64,000 nucleotides of DNA from positions 868,001 to 932,000 of the forward strand of contig NZ_MSLT01000012.1 in NCBI RefSeq assembly GCF_002149925.1. Reading direction: 5' to 3'. A program made the translations under genes and the position numbers. This stretch comes from Thioflexithrix psekupsensis (GTDB taxonomy: Bacteria; Pseudomonadota; Gammaproteobacteria; Beggiatoales; Beggiatoaceae). Shown piece by piece: positions 1-6,223 of this stretch. Positions within the stretch are counted from its first letter, which is position 1; every line of letters begins with the position of its first letter. The notes beneath the pieces are model-generated. The model was not told the DNA's origin. It was given only the letters and a program-made list of their open reading frames with translations, and ran no database searches.

Positions 1-1
1 A

Positions 2-1471
2 TTGCTTAATGTTTCCGCTAAAAAACCATTAAAAATGACTGGATTGTTATTTTCATCCCACCTTTTGGATCAAGCGGCGCATCAAGTATTTTTGGATAAT
101 TTATTGTCGGAGTTTCCAGAATTGCAATTGGTGGGTTGCACTGTCGCGGCCGATGCCAATTGCACCAATCCTTACCTCTCTCATGAACAGATTACACTGT
201 GTTTATTTCTCACCGATAATAAAATCAACATTACCGCAGGACTTGTTTCTTCCATTAAAGGCAATGGAGAAGAAGTAAGAAAATCAGTAAAACAATCCTT
301 TGAAATCACCCAAGAAAAACAAGAGAAAAAATCACGATTATGCTTACTGTTTCCTGCTTTGTTTCTCAATTTGTCAGACACCGCCAATACCGCTCCGCCC
401 ATGAAAGCCGTTTTCGCAGGAATTGCCGCATCGAATTTATACAAACGCTGCAAAATTTTAGGCGCAATCGCTACGGCACATGATCCATCTTCTGAAGAAC
501 CCCAACCCAGTCAGTATCACAGTCTGCAATTTTTCAATGGCCAAATTTTTACCGAAGCCATGCCCTACTTATTATTTTCTGGATCACTCCATTTTCAATG
601 TACCTACGCAAATCCCGTACAACCGATAGAAGGGAGTGAAAAGTGGTTGCCTGTGGAAATTCGAGACAATCAATTACTAAGAATCGCGCATTTAGCCGCT
701 TCGGATTACTTGAATAAAACGCCGTTACATAAGGATAATAAACATTACTCCTTAATCGTGAAGAAATCGCAAACACCTTTAAATGAGCCTATTTTTCATC
801 AAGGGGAAAATCATTATATTTTAAATGCAGTAGATGAAGAAGATAAAGCCGCTTTAAAACTCGGTTATTCAAACCCTTACAAGATATTAGAAAGCAGTCG
901 TACTGCTTTAAAAGATTTAAATAATTTCAAATTTGAGCCGCGTTTTTTTCTGGGATTTTCTGACATGAAAAGAGCGAATTGTTTAAATGTGAATCGGGAA
1001 ATCGGCAGCGAATTTGATTTATTAGAAAATCAATTATCGACATTAACCAACTATCCAATTCCCAGCTTAATGGTGTATGGATTTGCGGAAATTGGCTACC
1101 CTTTTGCCCACAGTAAAAGCAGTAGTTTAAATCGAATGGTTTTGGTGGGTTTGTTGATCGGCGAAGAAGAGTCAGTCACTCAGCCTAAAGTGACTCCAAA
1201 ATACATGTCTCCTGAAAAAATGAGTGAATTTTCAATGATGCTTGTGCCTGTCCTTCTTGACTTGTTACAAGATAAAGCGATTTTGAATGAGCTTTCTCTT
1301 AAAGAGAGAGTGACCAAAGTCATGATCGTCAGACATTTGCGCGAAAAACTGTTACAGAGTTGTCCGCACGTTGAAAGTGTGATACCTGAAGAAGATGTCT
1401 TATTAAACCAGTCGTACAAATTTGGTATTTTAGTAAAACAAAAAAGCTCTTTTTCTAACACATTGTTATAA
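2..1471 (+). CDS. FIST-domain sensory protein (5' end cut by window)
   Basis: The 489 visible residues fit a FIST_N plus FIST_C protein, a family of small-ligand sensor proteins usually linked to signal transduction. The N-terminal half carries a central hydrophobic strand region with a Gly-Ala-rich stretch (KAVFAGIAASN, then ILGAIATAH). The C-terminal half has the FIST_C pattern FFLGFSDMKRANCLNVNRE, then a region around NYPIPSLMVYGFAEIGYPF. There is no obvious catalytic or membrane segment. The frame is open to the first bases of the window and the first possible start is a TTG at base 2, so the real start is probably outside. Similarity of the later part to FIST_C is seen by eye only. It ends in TAA and is followed by a half-copy of a recurrent GATTCAGAC repeat. 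Confidence 0.6.
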   Translation: MLNVSAKKPLKMTGLLFSSHLLDQAAHQVFLDNLLSEFPELQLVGCTVAADANCTNPYLSHEQITLCLFLTDNKINITAGLVSSIKGNGEEVRKSVKQSFEITQEKQEKKSRLCLLFPALFLNLSDTANTAPPMKAVFAGIAASNLYKRCKILGAIATAHDPSSEEPQPSQYHSLQFFNGQIFTEAMPYLLFSGSLHFQCTYANPVQPIEGSEKWLPVEIRDNQLLRIAHLAASDYLNKTPLHKDNKHYSLIVKKSQTPLNEPIFHQGENHYILNAVDEEDKAALKLGYSNPYKILESSRTALKDLNNFKFEPRFFLGFSDMKRANCLNVNREIGSEFDLLENQLSTLTNYPIPSLMVYGFAEIGYPFAHSKSSSLNRMVLVGLLIGEEESVTQPKVTPKYMSPEKMSEFSMMLVPVLLDLLQDKAILNELSLKERVTKVMIVRHLREKLLQSCPHVESVIPEEDVLLNQSYKFGILVKQKSSFSNTLL

Positions 1472-1510
1472 TCTGATTGTTCCGTAGATTTTTTACTCCT
1501 CAAATTCTGT

Positions 1511-1526
1511 AAATTCTGATTCAGAC
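1511..1526. repeat. Half-site of the GATTCAGAC palindromic repeat family
   Basis: AAATTCTGATTCAGAC is identical to the right arm of the complete elements at 24692-24799 and 40795-40851. A clean left arm is not visible here, only a degenerate TCTGATTGTTCC stretch near 1473. It lies between the FIST gene and grpE. Confidence 0.6.
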
Positions 1527-1586
1527 CATTTGTTGTTTCTGTTTCAGCCCCTCCTTTTTGTTTACATCTCATCACAAAAAATCACT

Positions 1587-1614
1587 CTTGACTCTGTCCC
1601 ATCAGCCCTTACAT
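1587..1614 (+). promoter_or_regulatory. Sigma32-like heat-shock promoter of grpE
   Basis: CTTGAC (1587-1592), a 13-base spacer, then CCCTTACAT (1606-1614). The sigma32 consensus is CTTGAA, 11-16 bases, CCCCATNT. The same arrangement with the same spacer occurs before dnaK (CTTGAA, 13 bases, CCCTTATAT), which raises confidence in both. It lies 55 bases before the chosen grpE start. Confidence 0.5.
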
Positions 1615-1668
1615 ACACGCCAAGTCAAAAGAACCTTTTATGTAAAATCCCTTTTTTGGAGTTGCACA

Positions 1669-2364
1669 ATGCCCAATCCGTCCGATTTTGAAGTCAATCC
1701 AGATAACAAAATCAATCCAGAAACCCCTGACGAATCCCCCAAAAAACCAGCCGATGATGCCATCGATATTCCCGTCAAAATCATCCATCCTGATACGGTT
1801 GAAGTGCTGGACTCCTCCGAAGATACAGTACAAGTCACTGAAGTAGAAGAGGAAAATGATAACGACTCCGTCGCGTTTCCCGAACAACATATTGCCCAAT
1901 TAGAACAGCAATTAGCCGAAGTCAGTGAAAAAGCGAACCTCTACTGGGACAGCCTGCTGCGACAAAAAGCAGAAATGGAAAACCTGCAAAAAAGAGTCAA
2001 TCGAGACCTCGAAAATGCCCGCAAATACGCGTTAGAAAAATTTGTCAGCGAATTATTAGCGGTGAAAGACAGCATGGAAATGGGCGCGGAAGCCGCCACC
2101 AAACCCGAAGCCGATTTAACCACCTTACAAGAAGGCTTAACCCTGACATTACGAATGTTAAATACGACTTTAGAAAAATTTGGCGTGCAAGAGATTAACC
2201 CACACGATCAAAAATTCGATCCCCAGTGGCACGAAGCCATGGCCATGCAGCCCATTCCCAACGTAGAAGCAGGGACAATCGTTTTCGTGCATCAAAAAGG
2301 CTATCAACTCAATGATCGTTTAATTCGTCCCGCTCGCGTGGTGGTCGCTAAAGCAATAGAATAA
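1669..2364 (+). CDS. grpE: GrpE nucleotide exchange factor
   Basis: GrpE releases ADP from DnaK so that the chaperone can cycle. The 231-residue protein has an acidic, disordered N-terminus of about 75 residues, then a long coiled coil (QHIAQLEQQLAEVSEKANLY, continuing through RVNRDLENARKYALEKFVSE). It ends in the beta-wing domain with the usual GVQEINP, FDPQWHEAM and GYQLNDRLIRPARV motifs. ATG at 1669 is preferred because GGAG lies 7 bases upstream and the sigma32-like promoter at 1587-1614 would lie inside the gene if the upstream TTG at 1558 were used. dnaK follows after 252 bp with its own promoter. Length and domain order are normal for the family. Confidence 0.95.
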   Translation: MPNPSDFEVNPDNKINPETPDESPKKPADDAIDIPVKIIHPDTVEVLDSSEDTVQVTEVEEENDNDSVAFPEQHIAQLEQQLAEVSEKANLYWDSLLRQKAEMENLQKRVNRDLENARKYALEKFVSELLAVKDSMEMGAEAATKPEADLTTLQEGLTLTLRMLNTTLEKFGVQEINPHDQKFDPQWHEAMAMQPIPNVEAGTIVFVHQKGYQLNDRLIRPARVVVAKAIE

Positions 2365-2485
2365 AACCCTATTATTACCGAGTGCAATTTAACCCATTGC
2401 ACTCTCCAATCTCTTCACGATAAACCGTTCATTTAATCAGCTTTAAACTGCTTTTGTTTGTAAAGAACGAAATTTATTTTGGTTT

Positions 2486-2513
2486 CTTGAAATAACCACA
2501 TAAGCCCTTATAT
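2486..2513 (+). promoter_or_regulatory. Sigma32-like heat-shock promoter of dnaK
   Basis: CTTGAA (2486-2491), a 13-base spacer, then CCCTTATAT (2505-2513). The -35 box is a perfect match to the sigma32 consensus and the -10 box is close. It sits 103 bases before the dnaK ATG and matches the grpE promoter base for base in 13 of 15 box positions. Confidence 0.55.
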
Positions 2514-2616
2514 CAACGCGCAACCTGAAATTGAATGACTAATCATCTGCTTTAGCCAATATTTTCAAGAAAGCGAATTGAAACGAAAACTGATCATTTT
2601 TTAGGAGAAAACTAAA

Positions 2617-4548
2617 ATGGGTAAAATTATAGGTATCGACTTAGGCACGACAAATTCTTGCGTAGCCATTATGGAAGGTAAGAATTGCCGTGTCATTGAA
2701 AACAGCGAAGGGGCGCGTACCACGCCTTCTACGGTCGCCTTTACCAATGATGACGAAGTTTTGGTCGGACAATCAGCCAAACGCCAAGCCGTGACGAATC
2801 CCCACAATACCCTATTTGCCGTAAAACGTTTGATTGGACGCAAATTCAAAGATGATGTTGTACAACGTGACATCAATATGGTGCCATACAAAATTGTGGG
2901 CGCGGACAACGGTGATGCGTGGGTTGAAGTGAAAGGCAAAAAAATGGCACCGCCCGAAGTATCAGCGCGGGTATTGATGAAAATGAAAAAAACCGCCGAA
3001 GATTACTTAGGCGAGCCAGTCACTGAAGCAGTGATCACCGTTCCTGCGTACTTCAATGACTCCCAACGTCAAGCCACTAAAGATGCTGGACGTATTGCGG
3101 GATTGGACGTTAAACGGATCATTAACGAACCCACTGCGGCGGCATTGGCTTATGGTCTGGACAAAAAACGCGGTGATGCCAAAATTGCCGTTTACGACTT
3201 AGGCGGCGGGACTTTTGATATTTCTATTATCGAAATTGCTGAAGTTGAAGGCGATCATCAATTTGAAGTGTTATCGACCAATGGCGATACCTTCTTAGGT
3301 GGCGAAGATTTCGACATGCGCATTATCGATTTTTTAGTGGCTGAATTTAAGAAAGATTCAGGCATTGATTTAAAACAAGATGCGCTGGCTTTACAACGTT
3401 TAAAAGAAGCCGCAGAAAAAGCCAAAATTGAGCTTTCTTCTAGCACTCAAACCGAAATCAATTTGCCCTACATTACCGCCGATGCCAACGGCGCAAAACA
3501 CATGAACATTAAATTGACACGGGCAAAATTAGAAGGTTTGGTAGAAGATTTAGTGGAACGTACCTTAGGCCCTTGTCGCACTGCATTGAAAGATGCAGGC
3601 TTGTCGGCCAGTGAAATTGACGAAGTGATTTTAGTCGGTGGACAAACGCGGATGCCTATGGTGCAAGACGCGGTGAAAAAATTATTCGGCAAAGAACCGC
3701 GTAAAGATGTGAATCCTGATGAAGCGGTGGCGATTGGTGCCGCGATTCAAGGGGGCGTATTAGCGGGAGATGTCAAAGATGTATTATTGCTGGATGTCAC
3801 GCCGCTGTCTTTGGGTATTGAAACTTTGGGCGGAGTCATGACCAAACTGATCCCAAAGAATACAACAATTCCCACTCGCGCTTCTCAAGTATTCTCTACG
3901 GCCGAAGATCAACAGACCGCGGTGACAGTTCATGTTTTACAAGGTGAACGTGAAATGGCATCGGCGAATAAATCATTAGAACGCTTTGATTTAGCAGGAA
4001 TTCCTCCCGCACCGCGTGGCGTTCCACAAATCGAAGTGACTTTTGATATTGATGCTAATGGTATTTTGCACGTGTCCGCCAAAGACAAGGCAACTGGCAA
4101 AGAACAATCGATTGAAATCCGTGCGTCTAGCGGTTTAAGTGAAGCGGAAATTGAACGCATGGTGCGCGATGCCGAAGCCCACGCGGAAGAAGATAAGAAA
4201 TTCCAAGCCTTAGCCGCTGCTCGCAATCAAGCCGATAATTTGATTCATGCTGCGACTAAATCACTGGGCGAATTGGGCGATAAAGTCAGCACCAATGATC
4301 GGACGGCTGTGGAAGCGGCTATTGATAGCTTGAAATCGGTGTTAAAAGGTGACGATAAAGACGAGATCGAATCGCGCACCAAAGCCTTAGAAGAATTATT
4401 TGGCAAATTGGCACAACAAGCCTACAGCCAACAAACGGGAGAAAATCCCACTGACGCAGGCTTCACCGATGCCGCGAAAAAAGCCTCAACGAAAAAAGAA
4501 AATGTCGTTGATGCAGAATTTGAAGAAGTCAAAGACGACAAAAAATAA
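2617..4548 (+). CDS. dnaK: Molecular chaperone DnaK (Hsp70)
   Basis: This is the ATP-driven chaperone that binds exposed hydrophobic segments of unfolded proteins with GrpE and a J-protein. The 643 residues cover the whole family length. The actin-like ATPase starts [13 protein letters not shown] (phosphate 1) and continues with [31 protein letters not shown] and LVGGQTRMP. The substrate-binding domain begins after the linker [13 protein letters not shown]. The helical lid runs to a lysine/acid-rich tail ending [11 protein letters not shown] at 2617 has a strong AGGAGA site 10 bases upstream. The partner gene dnaJ is not next; a hairpin at 4582-4616 and convergent dksA follow instead. Confidence 0.98.
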   Translation: MGKIIGIDLGTTNSCVAIMEGKNCRVIENSEGARTTPSTVAFTNDDEVLVGQSAKRQAVTNPHNTLFAVKRLIGRKFKDDVVQRDINMVPYKIVGADNGDAWVEVKGKKMAPPEVSARVLMKMKKTAEDYLGEPVTEAVITVPAYFNDSQRQATKDAGRIAGLDVKRIINEPTAAALAYGLDKKRGDAKIAVYDLGGGTFDISIIEIAEVEGDHQFEVLSTNGDTFLGGEDFDMRIIDFLVAEFKKDSGIDLKQDALALQRLKEAAEKAKIELSSSTQTEINLPYITADANGAKHMNIKLTRAKLEGLVEDLVERTLGPCRTALKDAGLSASEIDEVILVGGQTRMPMVQDAVKKLFGKEPRKDVNPDEAVAIGAAIQGGVLAGDVKDVLLLDVTPLSLGIETLGGVMTKLIPKNTTIPTRASQVFSTAEDQQTAVTVHVLQGEREMASANKSLERFDLAGIPPAPRGVPQIEVTFDIDANGILHVSAKDKATGKEQSIEIRASSGLSEAEIERMVRDAEAHAEEDKKFQALAAARNQADNLIHAATKSLGELGDKVSTNDRTAVEAAIDSLKSVLKGDDKDEIESRTKALEELFGKLAQQAYSQQTGENPTDAGFTDAAKKASTKKENVVDAEFEEVKDDKK

Positions 4549-4581
4549 CGCATTTTCTTTGTGTCGTTAGTCGTTAAAATG

Positions 4582-4616
4582 AAAGGACGCAATGTATTTT
4601 TAACATTGCGTCCTTT
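4582..4616. terminator. Perfect 14-bp hairpin between convergent dnaK and dksA
   Basis: AAAGGACGCAATGT (4582-4595) pairs perfectly with ACATTGCGTCCTTT (4603-4616) around a 7-base loop. It is followed on the plus strand by a T-rich stretch (GTGTTTTGTTTTC). It lies 33 bases after the dnaK stop and 49 bases beyond the dksA stop, so it can serve both genes. Confidence 0.75.
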
Positions 4617-4665
4617 GTCGTGTGTTTTGTTTTCTCTTAAAAAAATCATCGTCTACGGCGATAGA

Positions 4666-5088
4666 TTACGATTTACGATGTTGTTTTTCCAGACGTTCTT
4701 GTCGCTCTTTTGCCTCAATCGATAACGTGGCAATTGGACGCGCCAATAGGCGTTTTAAACCAATTTCTTCTCCTGTTTCATCACAGTAGCCAAAAGAACC
4801 ATCTTGGATACGCTCTAGGGCTTCATCGATTTTTTTAATCAATTTGTGATAACGCTCAGTGGTACGAAGTTCTAAGGTGGTGTCGGACTCCAAACTGGCA
4901 CGATCCACATCATCGGCTTGTCGCCAATCGTTTTCTTGAAGAAGTTCCGAAGCATGATTTTCTTCTTGTTGTAATTCATTCTTCCATGCCAACAAGCGAC
5001 GACGGAAAAATTCCAACTGGTAGTCATTCATGTAAGTTTCTTCTTCGCTGGGTTGATAACCCTCTGGCAAGGTGATTGGTTCTGACAT
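4666..5088 (-). CDS. dksA: DksA/TraR-family RNA polymerase regulator, zinc-site depleted
   Basis: DksA binds the RNA polymerase secondary channel and works with ppGpp to tune rRNA and amino-acid promoters. The 140-residue protein has the two-helix coiled coil with the acidic tip motif DDVDRAS (DxxDxA) and the family C-terminus GFGYCDETGEEIG-like followed by RLLARP. Canonical DksA has four zinc cysteines (CxxC, 17 residues, CxxC). Here they read C-x-x-T and S-x-x-A, so only the first cysteine is left. It therefore resembles zinc-independent DksA2-type proteins. ATG at 5088 is chosen: AGGGGG lies 6-11 bases upstream, and the TTG at 5091 directly before it is less likely. Whether the genome also has a four-cysteine DksA cannot be seen here. 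Confidence 0.88.
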   Translation of the reverse strand: MSEPITLPEGYQPSEEETYMNDYQLEFFRRRLLAWKNELQQEENHASELLQENDWRQADDVDRASLESDTTLELRTTERYHKLIKKIDEALERIQDGSFGYCDETGEEIGLKRLLARPIATLSIEAKERQERLEKQHRKS

Positions 5089-5216
5089 CAAAACCCCCTT
5101 TTTTAAAGTTAAAGGTAAAAACGGTGGCGCATTATAAAGAAAACCGTTTTGTTTTAAAACCCTAATTCAACACCTTCACCACGCCTCAACTGTTCTCGTG
5201 AAAGCGCGAAAAAAAC

Positions 5217-5252
5217 AAAAACGCGAATAATCAATCGATTACCCACGTTTTT
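5217..5252 (-). terminator. Terminator hairpin copy next to dksA
   Basis: AAAAACG (5217-5223) and CGTTTTT (5246-5252) form the base of a stem that continues inward with AT and GU pairs. It is the diverged counterpart of the fba terminator at 8984-9020: the loop and several stem bases differ but pairing is kept. It follows the duplicated fba tail (5278-5446) in the transcribed direction, just as the original follows fba. Confidence 0.55.
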
Positions 5253-5277
5253 GCCATAGTCTAAAAATAAAACCGAA

Positions 5278-5446
5278 TTAACGCACTTGTGCGTTTAACT
5301 CTCCGCGTTGATAGCGGGTGGCCATGGTATCTAATGATAAGGGTTTGATTTTACCTGCCATTCCCGCGCAGCCGAAGGCTTCAAAACGCGCTTGACAGAT
5401 TTCTTTCATCGCCTTCGTTGAGGCTTTTAAGAATTTACGCACCGCA
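5278..5446 (-). pseudogene. Duplicated 3' fragment of fba
   Basis: Positions 5278-5439 match the last 162 bases of the intact fba (9051-9212) with a single difference (C at 5364, T in fba). Then 5440-5446 match 9252-9258, so 39 bases are missing between two copies of TAAGAATTTACG. The fragment keeps the fba stop codon but has no start and encodes only the last ~55 residues. Similarity also continues past the stop into the terminator region but is much weaker there. It abuts the stop codon of the HNH gene at 5447, marking one edge of the inserted module. Confidence 0.92.
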
Positions 5447-6223
5447 TTAAATTTTAAACTCTTTTTTAATCAAATCTATAATAACTTGGTAAAATTCTTT
5501 TAATTCCCCTTTTTCGTTAGGTTTACTGTAGTCGTCAATAATTTCTTGAGCTAACTTCTTACCTTTATCAGTGTGCCAATTTTCTCCACATCCCTCATAA
5601 AAAAGCTTTGTAGCTTTTATCCATGCTTCATAACGGCGATTCGCTAAAGTTTGATGATTAAGATTTAAACAACCTTCTTTTTTGCCTGTCAGGGGATCGT
5701 CATTTTCTTCATTTTCTTTCCGTAAACGAGCAACTTTTATACATTTAAGATCCGATTCTTTTCGGTCTCCACTTTTTCTAATTGTATAGTTAATATAACG
5801 AATTCTAAAACCGTCAAATTTTTTAGTCGCTAAATTAGGAATATCTTTTAGCTCCTCTCCACCTTTGCGATTATTACAATGACTTTGTCCATGGGTGTAT
5901 CCCTCACAAGCAGCAAAAAGATTATCATAATCTAATTGAAGATGTTTATATTCCTCTTTCGATTTGGGCTTAAAATGTTCTACACTCATTTCAGGCAGGA
6001 GAGAGTTTCCTTTTTCATCTTTAGGAAGGCTGATTCTTTGTTGACAATAACAGCAAACATAACCCTGTTCTTCGAGAAGTTGCTCACGCACTTTACGAAA
6101 ATGCTCTTTATACTCTTCTTTACGGGCTAAACCCTTCTTATATACAGGTTTAATACCTTGCTGCTTTTCTTGTTCTTTAAAATTTTCCAACGCAGGGCAT
6201 GGTTTTTTACGAACACGTATCAT
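5447..6223 (-). CDS. HNH endonuclease, PtuB/TIGR02646-like
   Basis: This is probably the DNA-cutting partner of the ATPase encoded just upstream. The 258-residue protein has an HNH/His-Me finger core: CCYC at residues 57-60, EHFKPKS at 82-88, LDYDNLFAAC at 97-106 and HCNNRKG at 115-121. This is the pattern of the TIGR02646 nucleases found as PtuB in Septu and in some retron systems. The C-terminal half is basic and of unknown fold. Its ATG overlaps the ATPase stop in an ATGA (6220-6223), so the two are translationally coupled. Its stop codon sits exactly at the junction with the duplicated fba fragment. A slight C-terminal loss by recombination cannot be excluded. Assignment rests on motifs and context; no retron reverse transcriptase is present. 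Confidence 0.75.
   Translation of the reverse strand: MIRVRKKPCPALENFKEQEKQQGIKPVYKKGLARKEEYKEHFRKVREQLLEEQGYVCCYCQQRISLPKDEKGNSLLPEMSVEHFKPKSKEEYKHLQLDYDNLFAACEGYTHGQSHCNNRKGGEELKDIPNLATKKFDGFRIRYINYTIRKSGDRKESDLKCIKVARLRKENEENDDPLTGKKEGCLNLNHQTLANRRYEAWIKATKLFYEGCGENWHTDKGKKLAQEIIDDYSKPNEKGELKEFYQVIIDLIKKEFKI

Noticed and set aside
1558-1668. Longer N-terminus for GrpE
   Set aside because: It would start at TTG, has no ribosome-binding site and includes the sigma32-like promoter.
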